Shown here: positions 1-7,346 of the stretch, piece after piece
How the letters are laid out: every line of letters starts with the position of its first letter
Numbering within the stretch: the stretch's first letter is position 1
From: JAJZAM01 sp027391075
Lineage (GTDB): Bacteria; Actinomycetota; Acidimicrobiia; Acidimicrobiales; Palsa-688
Length of the DNA: 64,000 bases
Reading direction: 5' to 3'
NCBI GenBank assembly: GCA_027391075.1
Contig: DAHYHI010000102.1
Coordinates: forward strand, 1 to 64,000
Notes under the pieces: model-generated
Database searches by the model: none
What the model saw: only the letters and a program-made list of their open reading frames with translations
What the model was told of the DNA's origin: nothing
Translations under genes and position numbers: made by a program

Positions 1-419
1 CGCCGGGCCGCCCGGTTGGCACCAGAGGCACCCGACACGTCGCGCCTCGTCTCTGCGGAGGCCAGGCGGTGCTGCAACTCGACGACGGTGGCCTCCAGCT
101 CGGCCACCCGTTGAAGGGCGGCGGCGAGTTGGTCGGCAAGGCGGTCCTTGGCCCAGCCGGGCGCGCCGGCGATGCCAAGGGGCCGGGTGGCCAACAGGGC
201 GCTGTAGCTCTCCCGGGCGTCGGTGGCCTGGCCTTCGGCCCGGGTGACCCGCTGCTCGGCATCCTCTACACGCCGGATGGCGGCGGCTAGGGCAGATTCG
301 AGCTCGACTACTCGGGCGACCAGCTCTTCGCTGTCAGCGAGAGCGCGGCGTTCGGCAAGTCGGGCCCGGTAGGCGGCCTGACGCTCCGCGTTTGAGGCGT
401 AGAGACGGGCTCTGGGCAT
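1..419 (-). CDS. Coiled-coil protein of integrative elements (partial)
   Basis: An open frame of 139 codons starts at ATG 419 and runs off the left edge of the window, so the C-terminus is missing. It begins MPRARLYASNAERQAAYRAR, a pattern I associate with small proteins of actinobacterial mobile elements. The rest is rich in Ala, Glu, Arg and Leu in heptad-like spacing, suggesting a long coiled coil. A TTGAGGGG sequence ten bases before the ATG can serve as ribosome binding site. No enzymatic motif is visible and the function is unknown. A role in replication, partition or regulation of the element would be a guess. Confidence 0.6.
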   Translation of the reverse strand, partial: MPRARLYASNAERQAAYRARLAERRALADSEELVARVVELESALAAAIRRVEDAEQRVTRAEGQATDARESYSALLATRPLGIAGAPGWAKDRLADQLAAALQRVAELEATVVELQHRLASAETRRDVSGASGANRAAR

Positions 420-431
420 CAGCGCTCAGCC

Positions 432-583
432 CCTCAACTGTTCACACGTTCGTCGTCGCCCGAGCCGACCAAGACGAGTGTGGACTTGTTGAGGCATGAC
501 CTGTTTGACATTCGATCCAGTTGAGGTGACGAGAGAAGGAGTCGATCGAAGGAAGCAGAAAACAAGGCAGCGAGTGGTTGAGG
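432..583. repeat. Four GTTGAGG heptamers (iteron-like)
   Basis: GTTGAGG occurs at 488-494, 520-526 and 577-583 on the plus strand, and inverted (CCTCAAC) at 432-438. The inverted copy overlaps the likely ribosome binding site of the left-reading gene. The spacing is irregular (32 and 57 bases), so these are not classical tandem iterons, but they lie in the non-coding control region. Confidence 0.35.
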
Positions 584-658
584 AGCAGTGTGAGAGGAGA
601 AGCAGTGTCGACGAGGAGAGGTTCACAGTCAACACACCCTTGCATCACGATGATCACG

Positions 659-672
659 GCGTAACGTTACGC
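659..672. promoter_or_regulatory. Perfect 14-bp palindrome, candidate operator
   Basis: GCGTAACGTTACGC reads the same on both strands. It lies in the non-coding region of the mobile element, about 350 bases upstream of the winged-helix gene. It is a candidate binding site for one of the element's DNA-binding proteins. Confidence 0.4.
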
Positions 673-755
673 TTCCGCGGCAACGAAGAACCGGCGGTGA
701 ACAAGCCCGCACACTGACGCCCTCGCTCCGCTCGGTTGTCCTGCCGCCCCTGCGG

Positions 756-772
756 CCGGCCCTTCGGGCCGG
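756..772. terminator. GC-rich hairpin with TTC loop
   Basis: CCGGCCC and GGGCCGG form a 7-bp perfect stem around a TTC loop inside the element's non-coding region. There is no T-run after it. It could be a terminator or an origin-type hairpin. Confidence 0.3.
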
Positions 773-1025
773 TCCTCGGGTTGCCCTCCAGACAACCTTG
801 AACGGCCGTGGCGGCTGCGGAAGCAGGAACCCGCCGCGCCAACAGTTGCGCTGGTCGGCGAGAACGAAGCCGTCCAGCCCGTAGTCCTTCCTACTGGCGA
901 CAACCACATTGAGGATCCCTCACACCACGCCGGAACCCGAAAGTGACCCGCTCGGTCCGTTAGCGAAACGAAGCCGCTCGCCGCGCCTGGCTGCAAGGCG
1001 CATAGACCGAGGAGGAACATTGAAC

Positions 1026-1550
1026 GTGCAAGACCGCGCCGCGGACGATGCGGGCGTCCTGCCGGCCGCAGCAGCACTTGTCACCGAACCTCCAGCCGCG
1101 GCCTGGCGGCGCCGGCTGGGGCCGCTCGCCTGGGTCGCCCTCGAGCACCTCGCTCTCAGCTCCCACCTCTCCGACCAGGGCTGGGTGGCACCCATGGGCG
1201 TCCGGGACGTGGCCACCGGCATCGGCGTCACGAAAGACACAGCCGCCCGAGCCGTGGCCACCCTCCGCGCCGCGGGTCTGGTGGTCTTCGTCCACGTCGA
1301 GAGCCAGGATGGGCGCAAGCGATCCGGCTACCAGATCCGTCTGCCCGAATCTCTCAAGCTCTCCGCCTGTCCCGTCGGTGAGGACAGTCTCCGTAACCGA
1401 GGCGCGGCCGACTGTCCTGAGGCCCGATACAAGGACCTGGCCCACGCTCAGATCGGCTGTATTCCCATTAAGGACGGCAATCGACCGAGACGGGGCGGGC
1501 AGCGGTCACCGGACCAGCTTCACCTCTTTGACGAACCGAAGGAAGCATGA
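1026..1550 (+). CDS. Winged-helix DNA-binding protein of the integrative element
   Basis: The product is 174 aa from a GTG start at 1026; AGGAGG near 1010-1015 supports it, and TTG 1020 is an alternative in the same frame. The central part has a helix-turn-helix reading GVRDVATGIGVTKDTAARAV followed by ATLRAAGLV, the usual winged-helix layout. Near the C-terminus stands QLHLF, which matches the pentapeptide QL[SD]LF used by many proteins to bind the beta sliding clamp. It overlaps the next gene by four bases (ATGA), so the two are translated together. Functions in control of excision or replication are inferred from context only. No more precise family name is claimed. Confidence 0.65.
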   Translation: MQDRAADDAGVLPAAAALVTEPPAAAWRRRLGPLAWVALEHLALSSHLSDQGWVAPMGVRDVATGIGVTKDTAARAVATLRAAGLVVFVHVESQDGRKRSGYQIRLPESLKLSACPVGEDSLRNRGAADCPEARYKDLAHAQIGCIPIKDGNRPRRGGQRSPDQLHLFDEPKEA

Positions 1551-1762
1551 CGACCACCAACACTCCCCCGACAGCCTTCCCTGGTCGGCTCCTCGACTAC
1601 GAGGAAGTCGCCGACTGGCTCCATACGAGCGTCCGACACCTGCGCCGACTCGTCGATGAAGGCCGCATTCCCTACCTAAAAGTGGGCCACTACATCAGGT
1701 TCGATCAAGGCATGATCAGCGACTGGCTCGAAGACAACCAGCACGGACCCGGAAAGTCATGA
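1547..1762 (+). CDS. Excisionase-family helix-turn-helix protein
   Basis: This 71-aa protein has the compact MerR-like fold of recombination directionality factors. The core reads DYEEVADWLHTSVRHLRRLV, then GRIPYLKVGHYIRF and a C-terminal SDWLEDN helix, the typical helix_turn_helix_17/excisionase pattern. It overlaps the preceding winged-helix gene by 4 bp and converges with the integrase gene, whose stop lies 6 bases away. Proteins of this type bend DNA at attachment-site arms and shift the integrase towards excision. Here the phased repeats at 2914-2943 are plausible targets. The family call is good; the excision role is inferred from the neighbourhood. Confidence 0.8.
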   Translation: MTTTNTPPTAFPGRLLDYEEVADWLHTSVRHLRRLVDEGRIPYLKVGHYIRFDQGMISDWLEDNQHGPGKS

Positions 1763-1767
1763 TCGGG

Positions 1768-2889
1768 TCACCGGTCGCCGAAGGCTGCGTGCACGACCTT
1801 CGACTCGCGATCGGAGCGCGCCGCCGTTAGCTGCTCGGAGAAGGTTGCGGCGATGGCCTCGTCCAGCTCGGGGAAGAGGTGGCCATAGCGGTCGAGGGTG
1901 ACGTTGATCGACGAGTGCCCCATCCGGGCCTGGATGGCCTTGGGGTGAGCGCCCCCGGCGATGGCCAGAGCGACACTGCTATGGCGAAGATCGTGAAATC
2001 TGCACGACACCCCGGAAGCCCGCTGGGCCGGGCCGAAGTGGTTGTTCCAGAAGCTGGCCGCGGCAATCGGATTACCGGCCCGGTTGGGGAAGACCAGACC
2101 GTCGGGGCCGGGCGCTGCGTACCGCTCGAGGTGGTGGGCCATGATCTCGGCCGTCACCGACGAGATGGTGATGGACCGCACCGATGCCGGCGTCTTGGTC
2201 TCCTTGCGTAACCACTCCCCCGTCTCCAGATGGATGAGCTGCTCGGTGACTCGCACCTTGCGTGCCCGGACGTCCAGCTTCGAGCGACGGAGGCCGATCA
2301 GCTCGCTCCACCGCATCCCTGAATCTACGGCCAGGTAGATCAGGGCCCGGTAACGATCAGTGTGGGCCTCGGCCAGGTCGACAGCTTGCTTCCAGTCCAG
2401 GAAGACCATCTCCCGCTTGGGGACCCGTGGGGGCTCGACCCGGTCGCACGGGTTGCTCAGGATCTTCTGCTTGTCGACCGCCACCTGCAGCATCCGGCGG
2501 AGGGTCCGGTAGTGGCGGTGCACCGAGCTGGGGGCGATGCCGGCCTCGATCTCGTCGTTGAGCCAGTTCTCGATCTCGTCGGGTGGGATGGCGCCGAGCC
2601 GGTAGGCACCGAGAGTCGGTAGCACGTACTTGGTCAGGTCCCGCCGGTACGTCTCCTGGGTGCTGGGCGACAGCCGCCGGGCCAAGGACAGGAACTCGTC
2701 GGCCCAGTGGGCCAGCAGGATGGTGGCGTGTTTTGGGTCGATCCAGTTCCCCCGGGCCTTCTCGGTCTCCATCTCGGCCAGGAAGCGCTGGGCGTCGGAC
2801 TTTCGGTCGAATGTGGTCGAGGTGACCCGGCCGAGGGGGTCGCGGTAGCGAGCCCGGTACTTGCCCCTCTGCTTCTGGATGTAGCCCAT
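1768..2889 (-). CDS. int: Tyrosine recombinase / integrase
   Basis: This site-specific recombinase of 373 aa would cut and rejoin the element's attachment site at the tRNA-Cys. The start chosen is ATG 2889 (MGYIQKQRGKYRARYRD), with AGAGGAGG just upstream. The longer open frame reads back through the tRNA and is not a real extension. The N-terminal AP2-like arm-binding segment (RGKYRARYRDPLGR) is followed by a SAM-like core-binding domain (STQETYRRDLTKYVLPTLG). The catalytic domain has the Arg in DSGMRWSELIGLR, HDLRH, MGHSS and the nucleophile Tyr in LDRYGHL. All catalytic residues are present, so it should be active. Confidence 0.93.
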   Translation of the reverse strand: MGYIQKQRGKYRARYRDPLGRVTSTTFDRKSDAQRFLAEMETEKARGNWIDPKHATILLAHWADEFLSLARRLSPSTQETYRRDLTKYVLPTLGAYRLGAIPPDEIENWLNDEIEAGIAPSSVHRHYRTLRRMLQVAVDKQKILSNPCDRVEPPRVPKREMVFLDWKQAVDLAEAHTDRYRALIYLAVDSGMRWSELIGLRRSKLDVRARKVRVTEQLIHLETGEWLRKETKTPASVRSITISSVTAEIMAHHLERYAAPGPDGLVFPNRAGNPIAAASFWNNHFGPAQRASGVSCRFHDLRHSSVALAIAGGAHPKAIQARMGHSSINVTLDRYGHLFPELDEAIAATFSEQLTAARSDRESKVVHAAFGDR

Positions 2890-2913
2890 GAGGTCGACCT
2901 CCTCTTGATCCCC

Positions 2914-2943
2914 GAGGCGCGTTTGAGGCGCGGACGAGGCGCG
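2914..2943. repeat. Three GAGGCGCG repeats phased at 11 bp
   Basis: GAGGCGCG occurs at 2914-2921, 2925-2932 and 2936-2943, each start 11 bases from the last, i.e. on the same face of the helix. They lie 25 bases upstream of the integrase start, between it and the tRNA-Cys attachment region. This is the expected place for arm-type sites bound by the integrase or excisionase, or for an operator controlling int. Confidence 0.6.
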
Positions 2944-3042
2944 AAATAGGGGTTTTCGAGGGTCATCGGCGGTAAATGACGGGCAAGCCCGGGCATACCG
3001 AAAATGCCCTCTGACCTGCACTTTAGCCCGCATCTGATCTAG

Positions 3043-3065
3043 AGGCGGCGAGCGGAATCGAACCG
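3043..3065 (-). other. Probable attachment site (3' end of tRNA-Cys)
   Basis: The 3' part of the tRNA (acceptor strand, T-arm) abuts the integrase region, and tyrosine recombinases of this kind normally use such sequence as the att core. The second copy should lie at the far left end of the element, outside the window, so the core cannot be delimited. Confidence 0.5.
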
Positions 3066-3114
3066 CTGTACAGGGCTTTGCAGGCCCTTGCCTAAACCAC
3101 TCGGCCACGCCGCC
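3043..3114 (-). tRNA. trnC: tRNA-Cys (anticodon GCA)
   Basis: The minus strand folds as a cloverleaf: 7-bp acceptor GGCGGCG/CGCCGCC, T-arm with GGTTCGATTCC, and anticodon loop CTGCAAA giving GCA. The discriminator base is U, which is typical of tRNA-Cys. CCA is not encoded; the following bases are CTA. The gene is 72 nt. The integrase gene lies directly 3' of it. Confidence 0.95.
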
Positions 3115-3208
3115 GCTTCTCGACGATCGTAGTCTATCTGTCACCACCCAGCCGACGCTGCGGCGGCTAGCCTCCTAAGCCCCTACCGAAAGAGCCAACC
3201 CAGAGCAG

Positions 3209-4309
3209 ATGAAAGTCGAATATCTGGATTTCAGGCAGCGACTGATCCTAGGTGGGGCCGTAGCGTTGAGCGCTGCAGCCGGGATCGCCACAGCGGCCGG
3301 GGCTGGCCCCGTAGCCCGCTTTGTTCTCGCAGGCCTGTCCCTCGCCGGGACGGCCGCCGTGGTCGGCGAAGCGATCGAGGCGGTCGGTGAACGGGTAGGA
3401 CCGTCGCTCACCGGCCTGCTGCAGTCGACCCTCGGCAACCTGCCGGAGCTTTTCGTGGGGATCTTCGCCCTCCACCAAGGCCTCACCTCCGTGGTGCAAG
3501 CGGCGCTCATTGGTTCTGTCCTGGGCAACAGCCTCTTGGTCCTCGGGTTGGCTTTCCTGGTCGGCGGGCTCCGTCACGGCACTCAACGCTTCGAGCCGGA
3601 GCTGCCGCGCCTTATATCATCACTTCTTCTGCTGGTAGTCGCTGCGATGTTGGTGCCGACCCTTGCAGCTCACCTTGGTTCGCCAGCAGCAAACCACTCG
3701 ACAGCCCTCTCTGACGGGCTTGCAGCAATCCTGCTGTTCGTGTATCTGGCGAGCGTCCCTTACTTTCTGCGCCATTCCCCGCGGCTCGCGGCGCCTCCAA
3801 CGCGGCCGACGGAACCTCCGGCGCCGGCGGAGACTCCTAAAGCTGGAGTGTGGCCTCTCAAGTTGTCCTTGGCAATCCTGGCGGCTGGGAGCGCAGCCGC
3901 TGCCGGCGCAGCCGAATGGTTCGTGGGTCCTCTGCAGGCTGCCACGACCAGCCTCGGCCTGTCGCAGACTTTCACTGGCCTTGTCGTGGTGGCGGTAGCT
4001 TCGAACGCTGTCGAAAACGCCGTCGGTGTCCGCTTCGCCCTTAGGGCGAAACCCGAATATGTGATCGCCACGATCCTCAACAGTCCGCTGCAGGTAGCCC
4101 TCCTGCTCACCCCGGTCCTGGTGTTGCTGAGTGGGGTAGTCGGCCCAAATCACCTAACCTTGGTGTTCCCACCATTGCTCGTGGTAGCACTCGCCGTGAC
4201 AGCGCTGGTCGTCACGGTCATCATCTACGACGGGGAGTACACGTGGATCGAGGGGGTGGCCCTGATCGCTCTTTACGCTATCGTCGTGGCCGCATTCTGG
4301 TGGGGATGA
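3209..4309 (+). CDS. Ca2+/H+ antiporter-like CaCA-family exchanger
   Basis: This 366-aa integral membrane protein has about ten hydrophobic segments. Two alpha-repeat motifs characteristic of the Ca2+:cation antiporter superfamily are visible. The first, near residues 50-95, reads GEAIEAVGERVGPSLTGLLQ then TLGNLPEL; the second, near 255-300, reads VVVAVASNAVENAVGV and later ILNSPLQVALLL. The acidic residues of both repeats (Glu in NLPEL and in NAVENAV) would bind the cation. A proline-rich loop near residues 190-210 separates the halves. The likely job is export of Ca2+ using the proton gradient. The ribosome binding site is weak (AGAG before ATG). Confidence 0.85.
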   Translation: MKVEYLDFRQRLILGGAVALSAAAGIATAAGAGPVARFVLAGLSLAGTAAVVGEAIEAVGERVGPSLTGLLQSTLGNLPELFVGIFALHQGLTSVVQAALIGSVLGNSLLVLGLAFLVGGLRHGTQRFEPELPRLISSLLLLVVAAMLVPTLAAHLGSPAANHSTALSDGLAAILLFVYLASVPYFLRHSPRLAAPPTRPTEPPAPAETPKAGVWPLKLSLAILAAGSAAAAGAAEWFVGPLQAATTSLGLSQTFTGLVVVAVASNAVENAVGVRFALRAKPEYVIATILNSPLQVALLLTPVLVLLSGVVGPNHLTLVFPPLLVVALAVTALVVTVIIYDGEYTWIEGVALIALYAIVVAAFWWG

Positions 4310-4345
4310 CCCGACCGGACGTTGCGGTCGTAGCGAAGGGATACC

Positions 4346-6502
4346 TTGGAGCTCTTGCATAACTCGTACACCTCCCCAGTCCTTCCGGGCGATCCTTACC
4401 CGCTCGGCGCCACTTTCGACGGGTTGGGGACTAACTTCTCCCTGTTCTCCCAGGCGGCTGAAGCCGTCGAGCTGTGCCTCTTCGACCTCGACGGGAGGGA
4501 GACCCGCTTCGAGCTACCAGAGGTTGACGCCTACTGCTGGCACGGATACGTCGAGCACGTAGAGCCGGGGCAGCTATACGGTTACCGCGTTCACGGGCCC
4601 TATGACCCCGAAAAGGGCCTTCGTTGCAACTCTTCGAAGCTGCTCATCGACCCCTACGCCAAAGCTGTCGAAGGTGAGGTGGGTTGGGGTCAGGAGCCGT
4701 TCGGGTATCGCCTCGGAGGTGACGACATCACCCGGGACGACAGCGACTCAGCTCATGTGATGCCCAAGGCTATCGTCGTCGACTCGGCTTTCCACTGGGG
4801 TTCGGACCACCCGCCGAGGCACCGCTGGGCCGACACGGTCATCTACGAAACCCACGTGAAAGGTCTGACCTGGAATCATCCAGAGGTCCCCGCTCACCAG
4901 CGGGGAACCTACGCCGGTCTCGCCCACCCGGCGATCATCGAGCATTTGACCAAGCTGGGCGTGACTGCCCTCGAGCTGATGCCGGTCCACCAGTTCATCC
5001 ACGATCGCCGCCTCGCCGACATGGGCCTCCGCAACTATTGGGGTTACAACTCGATCGCCTACCTGGCCCCCCACAACGGTTACGCGTCCAGGCCGGCTCA
5101 CCGGGTCGTTGGGGAGTTCAAGTCGATGGTGAAGACCCTTCACCGCGCCGGGATCGAGGTGATCCTCGACGTCGTGTACAACCACACGGCGGAAGGCGAC
5201 CACATGGGGCCTACCCTCTCGTTTAGAGGTATCGACAACCCCTCTTACTACCGTCTCGTGGACGGCGACCCCCGCCATTACAACGACTCGACTGGGACTG
5301 GCAACTCGCTCAACGTCCGCAACCCCCAAGTCCTGCAGCTTCTCATGGACTCGCTCCGCTACTGGGTCATGGAGATGCATGTGGACGGCTTCCGGTTCGA
5401 CCTTGCGGCGTCACTGGCCCGCCAGTTTCACGAGGTGGACAGGCTCTCGGCTTTCTTCGACTTAATCCACCAAGACCCTGTGGTGAGCCAGGTGAAGCTG
5501 ATCGCCGAGCCGTGGGACGTCGGGGACGGCGGCTACCAAGTGGGTAACTTCCCTCCCCTGTGGTCGGAGTGGAACGGCAAGTTCCGTGACACGGTGAGAG
5601 ACTACTGGCGTCAAGGGGGAACCCCGATAGGCGAGCTCGCAGAGCGTCTCACTGGGAGCTCGGACCTCTACCAAGCGAACGGGCGCAGCCCTTTTGCTTC
5701 CATCAACTTCGTGACCGCCCATGACGGTTTCACTTTGTGTGATCTGGTCTCGTACAACGACAAGCACAACGAGGCCAACGGCGAGCACGGCAGGGACGGC
5801 ACCGACGACAACCGTTCCTGGAACTGCGGAGTCGAGGGCCCGACCGACGACGAGGCCGTGAAGGAGCTCCGGCAGCGCCAGATGCGAAATATCATGGCGA
5901 CGCTGATGCTCAGCCAAGGAGTTCCGATGCTCCTCGGCGGGGACGAATTCGGCAGGACCCAGCACGGCAACAACAACGCATACTGCCAGGACAACGAAAC
6001 GTCGTGGTACGACTGGGCCCGCGTTGACGAGGATCTTCTAGCATGGACCCGGGCGTTGATCGGCCTACGCAGAGAACACCCGGTATTTCGTCGCAGGCGT
6101 TTCTTCCAGGGCCGGCCCCTCCGGGCCTCGGGTAGCTCCGAGCGCCTCCCCGACATCGCGTGGTTCCGTCCCGACGGCGCCCAGATGGGCGACGCCGACT
6201 GGAACGTCGGATACGCCAAATCCCTCGGGGTGTTCTTGAACGGGTCGGCCATACCCGATCCAGACGAACATGGACGTCGAGTGCTCGACGACTCTTTTTT
6301 CTTGGTCCTCAATGCTTGGGATCAGCCACTCGACTTGACTCTTCCCGCCGAACAGTGGGCGAAGACGTGGAAGGTGGTTCTCGACACGTCCTCGCCGACG
6401 CTGGCCGGCACGGATCCAGTGACCCTCGAAGCCTCATCGCACATGGCAGTCCCCGGTCGCACAGTCGTGGTTCTCGAGGCAGGACGCCCCGTTAAAACTT
6501 GA
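4346..6502 (+). CDS. glgX: Glycogen debranching enzyme GlgX
   Basis: This 718-aa glycoside hydrolase family 13 enzyme hydrolyses alpha-1,6 branches in glycogen limit dextrins. An N-terminal CBM48-like domain (PYPLGATFDGLGTNFSLFSQ) is followed by the catalytic barrel. Visible are the first conserved region with DVVYNHTAEG, the nucleophile Asp in GFRFDLAAS, the acid/base Glu in LIAEPWDVG and the transition-state Asp in FVTAHDGFTL. Its length is usual for GlgX. The start is TTG 4346 with GAAGGG five bases upstream. Its stop codon abuts that of the opposite-strand metallo-hydrolase. No other glycogen gene lies in the window. Confidence 0.93.
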   Translation: MELLHNSYTSPVLPGDPYPLGATFDGLGTNFSLFSQAAEAVELCLFDLDGRETRFELPEVDAYCWHGYVEHVEPGQLYGYRVHGPYDPEKGLRCNSSKLLIDPYAKAVEGEVGWGQEPFGYRLGGDDITRDDSDSAHVMPKAIVVDSAFHWGSDHPPRHRWADTVIYETHVKGLTWNHPEVPAHQRGTYAGLAHPAIIEHLTKLGVTALELMPVHQFIHDRRLADMGLRNYWGYNSIAYLAPHNGYASRPAHRVVGEFKSMVKTLHRAGIEVILDVVYNHTAEGDHMGPTLSFRGIDNPSYYRLVDGDPRHYNDSTGTGNSLNVRNPQVLQLLMDSLRYWVMEMHVDGFRFDLAASLARQFHEVDRLSAFFDLIHQDPVVSQVKLIAEPWDVGDGGYQVGNFPPLWSEWNGKFRDTVRDYWRQGGTPIGELAERLTGSSDLYQANGRSPFASINFVTAHDGFTLCDLVSYNDKHNEANGEHGRDGTDDNRSWNCGVEGPTDDEAVKELRQRQMRNIMATLMLSQGVPMLLGGDEFGRTQHGNNNAYCQDNETSWYDWARVDEDLLAWTRALIGLRREHPVFRRRRFFQGRPLRASGSSERLPDIAWFRPDGAQMGDADWNVGYAKSLGVFLNGSAIPDPDEHGRRVLDDSFFLVLNAWDQPLDLTLPAEQWAKTWKVVLDTSSPTLAGTDPVTLEASSHMAVPGRTVVVLEAGRPVKT

Positions 6503-7219
6503 TCAACTCCCAAAGGCCGCCAGCCACGCCCCTTCGTCCGCTACGGCGAACGTTGGGTTGGTCTGCTTCACGACGTCCAGAGTGGCAGCCGAAGCAGCCG
6601 AGTAGCGATGCCCAGGGTATAAAACAGTCGTCTCAGCCAAGGAAGATAACTTGCGCAGGCTCTGGTACATAGCCTGCGGATCTCCGCCGGGCAGGTCAGT
6701 CCGGCCACAACCTGAGAGAAACAGGGTGTCGCCAGCTACGAGCATCCCGTCGACCAAGAAGCACTGACTTCCTGGCGTATGGCCCGGCGTGTGGATTAGC
6801 TCCACTTCTATAGCGCCGACCGCTACCTTGTCGCCTCCGTAGTGGCCGACGACCTCGCCAGGGTCGACGCCTGTCACCCTGCAAATCGACATCACCTCTT
6901 GGCGGTGGGCGTGGATCGGAACCGACACCACCTCCAAGAGCCGGGAAAGACCCTCGATGCTGAATCCCATCATCGACCCGCCGACATGGTCGGGATGGTG
7001 GTGAGTCACGAGAACCCCTGCGAGAACCATCCCGTCGCCTTCGGCGACGCCGAGGATGTCGTCGACAGCGTAGGCGGGATCCACGACCAAAGCCTCGGAG
7101 GTTTCACGGTCACCGATCAGATACGAAAAGTTGACCATCTGGTTCGCCAGCGGGTCGGTCCTGGCGTGGTCCCTACCCGACAGCAACTGCCTGAAATACA
7201 ACCGATCGTCGCTTGGCAC
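6503..7219 (-). CDS. MBL-fold metallo-hydrolase (glyoxalase II-like)
   Basis: This 238-aa zinc hydrolase starts at GTG 7219; the open frame extends upstream, but that extension runs into the promoter region of the divergent pirin gene. The metallo-beta-lactamase signature is THHHPDHVGG near residue 75, followed by HTPGHTPGS, the Asp of VAGDTLFLSG and the terminal His of LYPGHRY. This is the pattern of glyoxalase II and persulfide-dioxygenase relatives. The sequence does not decide between thioester hydrolysis and sulfur oxidation. It is divergent from pirin, with a dyad between them. Confidence 0.82.
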   Translation of the reverse strand: MPSDDRLYFRQLLSGRDHARTDPLANQMVNFSYLIGDRETSEALVVDPAYAVDDILGVAEGDGMVLAGVLVTHHHPDHVGGSMMGFSIEGLSRLLEVVSVPIHAHRQEVMSICRVTGVDPGEVVGHYGGDKVAVGAIEVELIHTPGHTPGSQCFLVDGMLVAGDTLFLSGCGRTDLPGGDPQAMYQSLRKLSSLAETTVLYPGHRYSAASAATLDVVKQTNPTFAVADEGAWLAAFGS

Positions 7220-7277
7220 GTCCTCGACCCTAGCCTCTCGCCGACCACCCCGAGCGGGCCTCGAGGGAATAGTTGCA

Positions 7278-7300
7278 TACACAACGATGTTCAGTGTGTA
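7278..7300. promoter_or_regulatory. Inverted repeat between metallo-hydrolase and pirin genes
   Basis: TACACA (7278-7283) and TGTGTA (7295-7300) form a perfect 6-bp dyad with an 11-base spacer in the 127-bp divergent intergenic region. It is a candidate operator for shared control of both genes. Confidence 0.4.
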
Positions 7301-7346
7301 GTCGCAAACGCGTCGAGCGAAGCGACGAGGAGAAAGGATCGCTACC

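Larger units (their letters stand above)
420..1019. other. Non-coding control region of the integrative element
   Basis: About 600 bases between the left-reading coiled-coil gene and the right-reading winged-helix gene have no convincing gene. The short open frames here have no family match that I recognise and no ribosome binding site. The region holds repeated GTTGAGG heptamers (432-583), an 8-bp palindrome TCGATCGA (542-549), a perfect 14-bp palindrome (659-672) and a GC-rich hairpin (756-772). Such a density of short repeats suits a divergent promoter/operator region or an origin of replication or transfer. Nothing distinguishes these options by eye. Confidence 0.5.
1..3042. mobile_element. 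Integrative element inserted at tRNA-Cys (right end only)
   Basis: A tyrosine recombinase gene reads away from the 3' end of a tRNA-Cys on the same strand. It is accompanied by an excisionase-like HTH protein, a winged-helix protein and a coiled-coil protein of a kind seen on actinobacterial plasmids and integrative elements. This is the standard layout of an element that integrates into the 3' half of a tRNA gene. The element continues left beyond the window, so its other end, its size and any cargo are unseen. From position 3209 onward the genes look like ordinary chromosomal housekeeping. Whether it is a plasmid-like element, a prophage remnant or a conjugative element cannot be told from this part. 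Confidence 0.75.

Noticed and set aside
496..717. 73-codon open frame in the element's non-coding region
   Set aside because: It has no recognisable motif and no ribosome binding site, and it covers the palindrome and repeats.
920..1445. Minus-strand open frames opposite the winged-helix gene
   Set aside because: They have low-complexity Arg/Ala-rich shadow composition; the plus strand has a clear HTH and ribosome binding site.
2890..3147. N-terminal extension of the integrase open frame
   Set aside because: It reads through the tRNA-Cys gene and the attachment region; ATG 2889 has a strong ribosome binding site and a normal integrase N-terminus.
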